A DNA stretch of 64,000 nucleotides from Toxonevra muliebris (taxonomy: Eukaryota > Arthropoda > Insecta > Diptera > Pallopteridae). The notes beneath the pieces were generated by a model, which saw nothing but the letters and a program-made list of their open reading frames with translations, made no database searches and had not been told where the DNA came from. The DNA lies in assembly GCA_963691655.1 (NCBI GenBank), contig OY829326.1, positions 37,599,989-37,663,988 on the forward strand. The letters are read 5' to 3'. Each line of letters begins with the position of its first letter. The stretch's first letter is position 1. Positions 33,858 to 43,675 of the stretch are shown piece after piece. The position numbers and the translations under genes were made by a program.

Positions 33858-35086
33858 GAATGTATAAACTCGTATTTTTTTCGTAATTTGGACATTTATT
33901 GTGAAAAAGTGATTTTAAATTTATTCTTTAAAGTATTGTCCATCGTCAGTCACAATCTTTTCCCATCTTTCTGGTAGCATTCGGATTCCGCGTCGAAAGA
34001 ACTCCTCATCTTTTGAGGCTATTCACGAATCGACCCATTTTTTGAGTTCTTCGAAAGAACGGAAGTGCTGTTCAGCCAGGTCATGTGTCATCGATCGGAA
34101 CAAGTGGTAATCAGAAGGAGCAATGTCTGGAGAATACGGCGGGTGGGGTAGCACTTCTCATTTCAGTGGTTCCAAGTATGTTTTTACTTGCCTTGCAACA
34201 TGCGGCCGAGCATTGTCGTGCTGAAGAATAACTTTGTAGTGTCTATTCTCATATTCTGGCCTCTTATCTTTTAATGCTCGACTCAAACGCATCAATAGTA
34301 GTCGGTAGCGGTCGCCAGTGATCGTTTCATTCGGTTTCAACAGCTCATAATACACGACACCTTTCATATCCCACCAAATACACAGCATGAGCTTGGATCC
34401 ATGGATGTTCGGCTTTGCCGTTGATGTTGATGCATGTCCGGGCGGTCCCCATGATTTTTTACGCTTTGGGTTATCGTAACGTATCCACTTTTTATCGCCA
34501 GTTACAATACGATGCAGAAAACCATTTCTTTTCTGTCTTTCAATCAGCAGTTCACATGTGAAAAATCGTCGTTCGACGTCTCTCGACTTCAATTCGTACG
34601 GCACCCAATTTCCTTGCTTTTGAATCATTCCCAATGCTTTTAATTGTTTAGAAATGGTTGATTGATCAACTCCTAAAGATTCTGCATGTTCTTGTTGCGT
34701 TTGACATGAATCTTCTTCGAGTAATTCCTTTAATTCTTTATCTTCGAACTTTTTTGGGCCGCCTGAACGTTCCCTGTCTTCAACATCAAAATCACCACTT
34801 TTGAAACGGGCATACCACACCTGACACATTCTAACGTCTATAGCACAGTCAGGATAAGCTTTAGTGAGTAAACGATGTGCTTCAGTTCCGTTTTTCTTTA
34901 AGTGGAAGAAGCAAATTAAAACTTCCCGCAAATGTTGTTTTGTTGGCACGCAATTCGACATTTTCAGCTATAGTAAAACACTTTTGTAAAATTAAGAAAA
35001 TTATTTGACAGATCAATTCTTATAGTATTTTTGGCGCTCTTTGATATATATGCTGAAGTTAGTCACAATTACGAGTTTATACATTC
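33858..35086 (-). mobile_element. Full-length mariner element, two nonsense mutations
   Basis: Perfect 17-bp inverted ends, GAATGTATAAACTCGTA at 33858-33874 and its reverse at 35070-35086, bound 1229 bp with a single transposase frame on the minus strand. The protein resembles the mellifera/capitata-type mariners of flies and hymenopterans. No TA duplication is obvious right at the repeats, so the true ends may extend a little further. It lies inside the 3-kb element above and must have inserted later. Confidence 0.88.
33921..34961 (-). pseudogene. mariner transposase, near-intact with two stops
   Basis: The ATG at 34961 starts MSNCVPTKQHLREVLICFFH. The frame runs 347 codons to a TAA at 33921-33923 without any indel, the normal mariner length. 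Helix-turn-helix regions come first (VRMCQVWYARFKSGDFDVED; SLGVDQSTISKQLKALG). The catalytic triad is complete in sequence: VTGDKKWIRYDN, LQHDNARPH, and YSPDIAPSDYHLF with 34 residues between the last two Asp. Two TGA codons interrupt it, at 34160-34158 (after YLEPLK) and 34025-34023 (after WVDS). Relatives have Trp at both places, so both look like TGG to TGA changes. The first stop removes the third Asp, so the copy is dead. Confidence 0.9.
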
Positions 35087-35554
35087 ATACTCCCAATAGT
35101 ATTGGGAAGAATTTCCATGTTGATTTTATTAGTTCACAACAACATTAATGGCCTTGACTACTGAAATAAATGTCATTAGTCGTAACTATCCGATTCCCTC
35201 GTCAGCCAATTTACCCAGAGTTGCATATACCATAAGACCATGCCAACCATATACTCCACTGCTTGGTTGGAAAAAGCCGGCAAAGGAAACACCTTTAAGG
35301 ATCAATTCCCTGTTTATGTTATAAATTATTGCATTAACAGGTCAATAAAACATATAGAAGAAAGTTAATCAAAAAAAAAAATACAAGGATGCATTTCAAA
35401 ATGATATTTATTTATTTATTGGAATCCCTTTTAATACAAATATTATATGTCTTGATGAGAATTCGATAACAGCTTTCTTCGATTGTTCTTCATAAGACGG
35501 ATCTTTGATCGTATTTATTTTGTATTTATTCAAAAATTTAGAAACGGTCGGTGA

Positions 35555-36188
35555 ATGGGTTCTCCCGCTTATTCAGACATCATTCCCAGACTCTCCCCGC
35601 CAGAAATTGTAAGCATTGTTCAATATGTTTATGTAGGGGAGAGAAAGAATTTGGAAATGATATCTAAACAAGCGAAAGAACCTATTCACCGAAAGTTTCT
35701 AAAATTTAATAAAATAAATATGATGGAAAATCAATCTTATGTAGAGCGATTGAAAAAATATGTTGCTGAATTCTCTTTAAGACATATTTAGTATTTCACA
35801 ATTATTGTAAATATATTTTATTAAAATGCGAATATTATATCATTTAGGAATAAATCCTTGTACTTTTAATATTTAATGCGGGAGTCTATAAAATAAATGG
35901 GGAATTGACTGAAAATGCGTTTTCTCGAAGGGGGGATCAGCTCGGATTTCCAAAAATATTGAAAAATGACCACAAAGCCATCCAGAACAACCCCCTATTT
36001 ACAGATTTTGTCGGTATTTTTTTCTCATAATAATTTGTTCCAAGCCCAATGTGCCAAACTATTTAGCACGAATTCCGTGGAATGCAATAAGTGTCCACAA
36101 CCATTTAAAGTGTGCTAACATAACTCGAACTTATTTCACGTGCCGAAATTATGACTCTGATGCCGATCTTTCTGACGAAAATGAATGA
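35555..36188 (+). pseudogene. Unassigned coding remnants of the 3-kb element
   Basis: Three + strand pieces look like former protein sequence, not chance frames. They are MGSPAYSDIIPRLSPPEIVS with VQYVYVGERKNLEMIS and VERLKKYVAEFSLRHI (35555-35791); INGELTENAFSRRGDQLGFP with KILKNDHKAIQNNPLFTDF (about 35900-36029); and VPNYLARIPWNAISVHNHLK with a tail ending SDADLSDENE before a TGA at 36186-36188. They lie in different frames, so several indels separate them. I do not recognise the family. Position inside terminal repeats suggests a transposon protein. Confidence 0.4.
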
Positions 36189-36534
36189 AATTTCTTATAT
36201 TTTTTTCTCTTCTTCATGGCTGATAAATAAATTAACAATAATACTTTGAAATTCATCGTCAAAATTTTTTTTTTGTTTCAACATTTTCTCAATTACTATG
36301 ACTGTCTCAAGCTGCATGTCAATAATTTTTGTTGCCAAAAAAAAAATATGTTCGGAAAACTGACCATAAGTTTTTAATTTTTCAAGCAACGCAACTATTT
36401 TCTGCAGCAAAGGTGTAGCATAAGATATTACGTTTGCAACGGTATATAGCTTTCTAAGATATTATTTTTTAGTAAAAAATTTTTGGACATAAAAACAAAA
36501 TCCGTCTCAACCTGAAAGCCTTTCCCTATACATT

Positions 36535-36796
36535 TAGACAGTAATGCTTACTTTAAAGTGAAAAAGAAAGTTGGTTTCCCATTAAGAAAGCTTACACTTT
36601 TGTTTTTTTATATGCAGCAAAGAAGTATTATCTCAATTTATTATTAGCCCCCCTGAAAATCAGTTCCTTGTATTTGCTTTTCAAGTGAATATCCGAAAGT
36701 GCAAAATATCTGCTCATGACAAAGTAACAAAACACAAAAACAAATTTGCAAAAAATTGCAGTAAAAAAAATTCGAGTGCTGCATTTTTCTGTTATT

Positions 36797-36836
<40 letters not shown>

Positions 36837-38014
36837 GTATAACTTCAAAGAAATTTTATTAAAATAATTCAAAGCGTAACGAGGTGCATATACAAACAAA
36901 ATAACTACCTATACCAAGGGTGGGTTAGTCAGCATAACTTGTTTTTTTTTTTTGTTTTTTTTTTTGTGTATATGTATGTATGTATGTGTGCACTTATAGT
37001 AGCTCCAACCTTAACTGGAATGAAAAAGAAACACAATTTTTAATGAATTCACAAATTATTATACGGTAATTAGATTTCAAAGAAGTTTTTTGCTACCAAA
37101 AATCAGAAACTACAATTCATAAATATATTTTTTTTTATAATAAAAATCAAAGAGTTAAAGTTGGGAGCAAAAATTCAAGGAACCATTTTGCTTTGATATT
37201 AAAAGATATAAAGCAAAAAGAAAATCAATTTTGAGTTTCGATGAAATTTAAATTTATGTATAGCTCTCGAAAGATATAATTTCGATATCTTAGAATCATA
37301 ATCACAGTTGAAGAAAATTATATTACTTAATAATTAAAGAAAAGCTGAAGGCCCTAATTTATTTAGAAGTTATAAAAAGTAATTTTGAAATAATATTAAT
37401 TGGAAGTTTACTAATACTTGCTGCTATAGCTGCTCCAACTTTTTATCTGCTCTTGTTCATTCTTCAAGTCTCAATTTTAATAAATAAACATAAATTTAAT
37501 TCCTATTAGTTTTTTATGAATAAAAAAAATAAAGAAGAAAACAAAGGAAGTAAAAAGTACTAATAAAAGTAAAGCAAAACTAAAAAAATATTCCTGCTTC
37601 CCATTGAAACATTTTATACAGCATAAAGTTTACTCTCACAATTCACACTGCTCAATTCATTTTTATTAAATTTCATTGCAGTTTTTTTATACATTTTTTT
37701 ATTTTTTATTCATTCTTTTTATAGACTTAAACGTATGTACTCATGTGTACTAGTATGGATGTTGTTGCTGACTTCATAAAACTAGTATTTTGTACTACTA
37801 TGCAAGTAAAATTTAACAACAACATACTTTATAGCCACGATATACTTTATTTCTATGGTACTGCAAAGATAAATTTGTAGTAGCTGCAGTAAAAATAAAA
37901 TTGATAAAAAAAAGCAACAAGTTTATAGCACATTGGTGGTAGTTCCTTTCAATAAAACGATGCAGTAGCAGTATTGCCCAGTAATTCTCATCTACTTTAC
38001 AATATTTTCGATTA
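36535..38014. other. Intron stretch, no gene seen
   Basis: AT-rich, with a TA repeat followed by poly-T at 36800-36836 and T-runs near 36940-36966. No exon or transposon end recognised. Confidence 0.4.
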
Positions 38015-38150
38015 TATGGATTGTTAAATAAGAGAACTATCACAAAGCTCACTGATGAGGTACCGTGTTGGGTTCTGAAACGATCGTTTGATCTGCTTGT
38101 TCTATAAACTTTTGCTATTTTTTTTTTTGGCATATATTCATTAAGCTTAG
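38015..38150 (+). mobile_element. Hammerhead-bearing dispersed element, copy B
   Basis: Diverged relative of copies A and C in + orientation, aligned over AACTATCAC, the ribozyme core, GATCTGCTTGTTCTATAAAC and, further on, TTCATTAAGC. Identity outside the core is low, but the order of matching blocks is the same as in copies A and C. Confidence 0.6.
38046..38094 (+). ncRNA. Type I hammerhead ribozyme motif, copy B
   Basis: CTGATGA at 38052-38058. Stem II GGTACC with GGTTCT (in reverse, G-U, G-C, one U-U mismatch, A-U, C-G, C-G) encloses the loop GTGTTG. GAAA is at 38077-38080. Stem III ACGATCGT (38080-38087) is a perfect palindrome that differs from copy A's ACGGCCGT. The cleavage triplet is GUU ending at 38088. 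Stem I pairs TGATCT (38089-38094) with AGCTCA (38046-38051) with a single mismatch. Retention of the palindrome with altered bases is the strongest hint that the fold was selected. The stem II mismatch may weaken this copy. Confidence 0.6.
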
Positions 38151-38978
38151 CTATGTTAATAATAAAATTGATAAAGTTTAATTAGTTTTTTTTTTTGTAG
38201 CTATTTTATTTTAAACTGCAATATTAATTGTGTTGATATTGTCATGCATTTAAAACAATAAGGCAGTAACAGCAAAAATACTGATATTCAATTCTCACTG
38301 TTGCTTTGTAGAAAAAAAACAAGTAATTGTAAAATATATCGTCGGTTCAGAGATCAAACTCATTAAGTTACATAATTGAAAAGTAGAAAAAATTAAACTT
38401 AAAAATATTTGTTTTTAAAGATTGCATTAAAATAAAGTACTTGATGTTCTTATATTGGAGATTCTGAGCTAGAATTCTAGAAAAAATTGCCTTAAACTAT
38501 GAAGCTTAATGTTGAAAACGAATTTTTCTAAATCCGTACTTAGTGAGTTTTACCTCTTACATCTGAGTCGACAATATTTTAAAACTTCCTGCAAGTATAA
38601 AAATTTTATATTTTGTGAAGTAATAATCAAATTTAACTTGAATGATTTCAGTTTTTATATCATCTATAATATTTGTTTACATTAATTCGATTTCAATTTT
38701 ATTATTCAAAATTATTATTTAATACACACAAGAAAAGAATCTTGAATTTATATATAAGAAATAAGTCAAGTTGATTAAGATTTCCTTTTGAAACCACACC
38801 CATTTTCTCCCAACCCTAAAATTTAACAAGCTATAAAAAGTTTTATCAATATTTGGTAACAACAGGTTTTTCAATAATATTTTACATTCTTTTTCGTATG
38901 CGCGTCACTAATCACATCATCAGCAATTGTAATGTATAGCTTTGTATCAGAATAAGTTTATTACTTAGATAATAATAT

Positions 38979-38992
38979 TGCATACTTTTAGG
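38979..38992 (+). repeat. Dispersed motif TGCATACTTTTAGG, copy 5
   Basis: Exact core followed by CCTAAGATAAATTAAGTTAA. About 85 bp upstream GCGCGTCACTAATCACATCA matches GCGCGTTGCTAATCTCGTCA upstream of the copy at 40007. Confidence 0.6.
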
Positions 38993-39435
38993 CCTAAGAT
39001 AAATTAAGTTAATATTTATGATATGATATAATCCATAAATGTTTTGAATTTAAATTCAAATTTTAAATTTAACTTTAAGCAAATTCGCAATTTTTTATCA
39101 CAATATATCGTGTCTTTATAATTTTTGCTTGCATTTTTTTGATTTCATAAAAGTTAGTGCTAGAAGACCTGAACAGCAGTAAAATCATTGTCACTAACTA
39201 AATTGTTCTCTAGTTTATTTAATATTTGCACCATTTTGAACAAATGTTATATTAGAAATATAATATCAATTTGAATATAAGAAATAAGTGTAACTGATAA
39301 AAGTTGTTCGTCATTTTATTGTCTAATTTTACTGTAATGAAATTTTTTTGGTATGCTAAATTTAGAATTCAGTATTTAGATTTCCCTGTGCGTTTACATT
39401 AAAGAATAACTCTGTGGAAAATAATTTTATTGTAT

Positions 39436-39449
39436 AGCATACTTTTAGG
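39436..39449 (+). repeat. Dispersed motif, copy 6 (one mismatch)
   Basis: AGCATACTTTTAGG followed by TCTAAGTTAAACTAAGTTAC, the same downstream pattern as copies 3, 5 and 7. Confidence 0.55.
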
Positions 39450-39623
39450 TCTAAGTTAAACTAAGTTACGAATGTTTAAAAATGTATGAAAGGCTCCGTA
39501 AATGTTTCATGTTTATGTTTCTAGCGAATTTATATTATTTTATGTTTTTTTGTAAACTATGGAAATTAAATCTAGTTGTCAATTTTCAAAGTCTTTACTA
39601 CTGTTCCATGTGTGTGCTTCATT

Positions 39624-39925
39624 AAATAATGTGTGACAGGCTTGAATATGGCCTGATTCAATGTACTAGACTTTGAAATAACGAACTGTTGTGCAGACCA
39701 GTAGTAAGGAGAAAAACACAACAACAAATAAGTAAACAGAACGGTAGTGGTAGTTTTCGTAATTCAGGGTTATGGTTTCAAATATTAGTAGCTTATATAA
39801 GATATTGAAAGATTAAGAACTATCACTTAGATCACTGATTTGCCGTCTGATTTGCTCGTCTCTGTATACACTTTTGTTGTGATGACTACACATACACGTT
39901 CTTTAAGCCTGTCACACATTATTTA
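39624..39925 (+). mobile_element. Inverted-repeat element, hammerhead family copy C
   Basis: A perfect 20-bp inverted repeat, AAATAATGTGTGACAGGCTT (39624-39643) and its reverse (39905-39924), bounds about 300 bp. CATTA occurs at both borders (39620-39624, 39926-39930) as a possible 5-bp duplication. 39761-39890 matches copy A closely, but where copy A has stem II, GAAAC and half of stem III, copy C has only TTG, leaving CTGATTTGC repeated on both sides of CGT. The ribozyme is therefore deleted here while both stem I strands remain. No open frame. Confidence 0.75.
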
Positions 39926-40006
39926 CATTAATTTATTTATATTGAGTGCGCGTTGCTAATCTCGTCACCTTTGTGCAAAATATGTTTTATACTCAACGAA
40001 AAGTAT

Positions 40007-40020
40007 TGCATACTTTTAGG
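40007..40020 (+). repeat. Dispersed motif TGCATACTTTTAGG, copy 7
   Basis: Exact core followed by GCTAATTTAAATTAAGTTTA. The LINE at 40052 inserted 31 bp downstream, splitting this repeat. Confidence 0.6.
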
Positions 40021-40051
40021 GCTAATTTAAATTAAGTTTATAGTGTTTAAA

Positions 40052-40469
40052 CGTCTGCTCACAGGAGTCATAACTGTGCTATTGCACCAATGCTTCAACG
40101 GTGGCGCATTCCAACGAGCGGACTGTGCAGAAGTTGTCATGATGAAGAAGAGACAGAATCGATTCTTCACTTTCTATATCAATGTCCAAGGCTGCAGATG
40201 AGCAGACTCCAATGTTTGGGGTCGCGCTTTTTCAATAGTCTAACAGAGATAACGAAAGTGGAACTATCGGACCTTCTTACCTTCATCCGGAGAACCAAAT
40301 GGTTCAATAAAGACATTACCTGGACTGCTGACGGAAACCGTGGTTAGAGACGTGCCTCATCCGGGCAATTAAATGAGGACAATCACAATGGACAATTAAG
40401 TCTCCGAGTGGAAGTGCGTGTTTATACAAATATATACATTCGCGCACGCCTTCCAAACCTAACCTAACC
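40052..40469 (+). mobile_element. 5'-truncated LINE with (AACCT)n tail
   Basis: Flanked by a 13-bp duplication TATAGTGTTTAAA (40039-40051 and 40470-40482). The body starts in frame and encodes about 95 residues of the extreme C-terminus of a LINE second ORF. It includes SGLCRSCHDEEETESILHFL with the CCHC pattern continuing to YQCPRL, then LLTFIRRTKWF, and a stop at 40345-40347. A short 3' UTR ends in CCAAACCTAACCTAACCT. The tail type and the C-terminal zinc-knuckle place it among RNase H-bearing LINEs (I/R1/LOA group, not resolved). The tail resembles that of the SINE at 58137. Confidence 0.85.
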
Positions 40470-40482
40470 TATAGTGTTTAAA

Positions 40483-42430
40483 AGTGTGAGGCCAGCTCAC
40501 TAATTTCTTCACTAGTTTGCTAAGGCATATAACTTTCTTGATAGGTTCATATCTATTTTTTGTTTTAACAATAAAAATAAAGAATTAAAATCTATTAAAA
40601 ACAATTTTTATAATTTCATATTGAACTTACCTACCCAGCTGGTCAATTAAAAGTACTGTTTTCCTGTTTAGTCTGAATAAAGCTATAAATTTATTCAGCA
40701 ATTATAATTTGAATGCATGTTAAACTTTAGTGTGTAACTAAATTAAAAACGTACTCAAAAATATGCAATACTTTATGCTATGAATGAAACGAATTTAGTT
40801 CAATATTATCAATTACAAAATCAAAAAACTGACAGCAAAAAAAATTAACTTACTAAAATCCGAAAATAAAATTTTTCACTATTGACAGACGAAACAAAAA
40901 AATTACCTAACAAAATATCAATTGGAATTTACTACAAAAAAAATTAAAAACAAAAAAACGCAAAAAAGAACAAACGAAAAAGTTCAACGCTAAAACTTTC
41001 AAATTTATAATTGTATTAGTGTGTTGTTAGTAGAGATGGTGCTGCTGCCACTGCAGCTGTCAGTGCGAAAGCGAGTAGTTTTTCAAAAATTAGATTTACA
41101 TTTTTACTGCACACATCAAAAAAAAAAAAAAAATTAATAAATAACACAAAACAAAAAAAACCTTTTTTGTTTTTGTAAGTTGAAGAACAAACTTTGTTTA
41201 ACCAGAAATTTAGTGTGAGTTAACAAAAAAAAAAAAACCTGAAACAATACAGTTTTTTCCTTTTTTTTGAACTAACTAAATTTTTCAAAAGTTCTACAAA
41301 AAAAAAAGACCGTGAAATAGTTTTTCACTTCAGTTTATACCAAAAAAAAAAAAACAGGCACAAAGTCCTGAAGTTTTCATGAAAGGCAAAATGTTTCACA
41401 TAACATTTCGAATTTCAAACTTTACTTGCGCACAAATCCATCAAATCGTAGCCAATTTGTGGAACCTTTTTTTTTTTTTTTTGTATTGCTTTGCATTGCA
41501 TGTGGCACTTTCATTACAATTCTCAATTCTGTTTGCTTCACCACAACAAAATCACAAAGTGGCCAATTCTGTGATGTAGCCATGCCAAATGTGTAGCAAT
41601 AACAATAGCAAAAAAAAAAAAAAACTGAAGAAGATATTTCATTATTGCAGGATTGAATTGAAATTTCCGTTTTCGTTTAGTTGCTAGAAAGAAAGAGTAA
41701 ATGGCCGCATAAATTTTGGCGGTACTGCATTTTTCTAGCCTTCTTCTATTTTTTTTTTTTTTACTACATCAAAAATTGATTTCAATTTAGGACAATAGCA
41801 AGCGGCGATTTACGAAGATTGTGTATTTTTAAAGAGCTGAAATGAAGAGGAACACTTATTTTCCGCTTTGCTTGTTAACTTTAGGTATCTGAAAAAATAA
41901 ATTTAAAAAACTTTGCCCACTTCATTTTCTGAATTCTCAAGTCAATGCACTTTGACATTGCACACACAAACCAAACAAAACCCAAGATTTATTCAAGTTG
42001 AAAAATGCTCAAGAGTTCATGCAGCGAGAGTGCAATGAATGATTTTTTTCTTACATAAATTGTGAATGCAAACGGAAATTTTATTTTATTTAATTTAAGC
42101 ATGCATAAAAATTCAAAAACTAAAACTCAATTCAATTTTTTCATTTGTTTTTTTTTTCTAGTTATAGTGTAGCAATTTTATATCGTTGCTGCATTTATAG
42201 GTGCGGGTCATTTCTAGAATCTTTTGATTACTTTGAAAACTAGAATTTGTACCTATTCATATAAATAAAATGCTGATGGATAAAGTATCTTCAATATTTT
42301 ATTTAGCACATCGAAATTGGGTTTGGGTTTAGAAGTCAACCACAAATTAATTTCTAGATTGTTCTGAAAACTCTTCCAAAACTTATAGCAAAAGTTCGAT
42401 AATTTTTGTCGCTTCTGCACCAAAATATTC
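40483..42430. other. Intron stretch, no gene seen
   Basis: AT-rich with many A-runs (41118-41134, 41231-41242, 41343-41354) and T-runs (41468-41482, 41751-41762). A weak, reversed relative of the dispersed motif (ATATGCAATACTTTATGC) lies near 40762. Nothing else recognised. Confidence 0.4.
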
Positions 42431-43675
42431 CAAATTACATACACAATTTCAAAATATTCCCCAATAATTCAAAAATATGCTATTTTTCTAAAAATATTTT
42501 AAAATTATTTCAAAAGATTTTAATTATGTGTATTTCGGAATCTCAAAATGAAATTCAGAATATTTTAAATTCTTGTTCATAATTGATTTCAAGATATTGC
42601 CTTTACATTTTTTAAATATTTGAAAATTACAACAGAAGCACTAAATATTGCTCAAATTAGTTCATATTAAAATATTCCAAAATGACTTAAAAAAAATATT
42701 CGCAAAATATCCCTTGCCAAATTTCTTCTCAAAATAATCAAATTAATTTAAAATGGTAAATCAAAATTTACAAATGCAGTTCAAAATATGCCCCAAATCA
42801 TTGGCTCAGAAATTCTAAATTTAATTTGAAATATTCAAACTGATTTCAAAATATTCCAAATTAATTGCAAAATATTTCAAATTAATTTTAAAAATATCAA
42901 GTTCGACTCAAAATATTTCAAATTTATTTCACAGTTCTCTTTCCACATGCTACTAAAAATATTTCAAATTGGTTTCAATTATAGCTCAGAAATTCCAAAT
43001 TTAAATCGGATTATTTTAATTTAGTTTTAAAATTTTCCATATTTCATTTCAAAATAATCCAAATTAATTTTAAGATATTCCAAACGGCTTCAATTGTAGT
43101 TCAGAAATTCCAGATATTTTAAATTGATTTTGGAATATTTTAATTTAATAGTAGTAATTTTAATTTTGTCTCCACATATTCCAAATCATTTTCAAAATTA
43201 ATTTTTTATATACTCAAATTATAGCTCAGAATTTCCATATCCAACTCAAAATATTCCAAATTGATTTCATTCGTAGTTCAGAAAAGCCAAATTCAGTTCA
43301 GAATAATTCACATTAAATTCGTAATATTACGAAATTAATTCAAAATATTTCAATTTTCTTTCAAAAATATAAATTTTTTGCTCAAAATATTCCGAACTGA
43401 TTTTAAAATATTAAAATTTTAGTTTTGAATTTCTAAGTATAAATTCAGAAAAATTAATTTCATCTGAAATTATTCCTAATTAATTTTAAAGTATTAAAAT
43501 TGGTTTACGATTTCCATATGCATTTCAAAATATTCCAAATCGATTTCAATTGCAACTGAAAAACCTCTAAATAGAATTCAGAATATATCCAGTTGATTCC
43601 AGAATATTCCAAATTTGTTTCAGAACTTTCCAAGTTAACTTTAAAACTCTAAATTAATTTCAAAAATATTAAATA
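42430..43675. repeat. Degenerate array of TTCAAAATATTCCAAATT-type units
   Basis: For 1.2 kb the sequence consists of diverged units close to TTCAAAATATTCCAAATTGA (about 20-24 bases), with occasional ATAGCTCAGAAATTCC variants. It resumes after the Tc1-like element (44955 to about 45110), so that element landed inside it. There is no coding potential. Confidence 0.75.

Larger units (their letters stand above)
33484..36534. mobile_element. Unidentified 3-kb TIR element with nested mariner
   Basis: AAATGTATATAGGGGAAAGG at the left and, reversed, AAATGTATAGGGAAAGGC at the right are followed inward by a matching CAGGTTGA. These form inverted repeats of about 30 bp, 3.05 kb apart. Removing the mariner at 33858-35086 leaves about 1.8 kb. 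The interior keeps coding-like + strand fragments (35555-36188) that I cannot assign to any transposase family. The TATA at the borders makes the exact ends ambiguous. Confidence 0.55.

Noticed and set aside
34158..34961. Intact 267-residue transposase gene
   Set aside because: Homology continues in the same frame for 79 more codons after the TGA, including the third catalytic Asp, so this is a truncated pseudogene.
35555..35791. Host gene of 78 codons
   Set aside because: It lies inside the inverted repeats of a 3-kb element next to other broken coding pieces, so it is more likely a transposon remnant.
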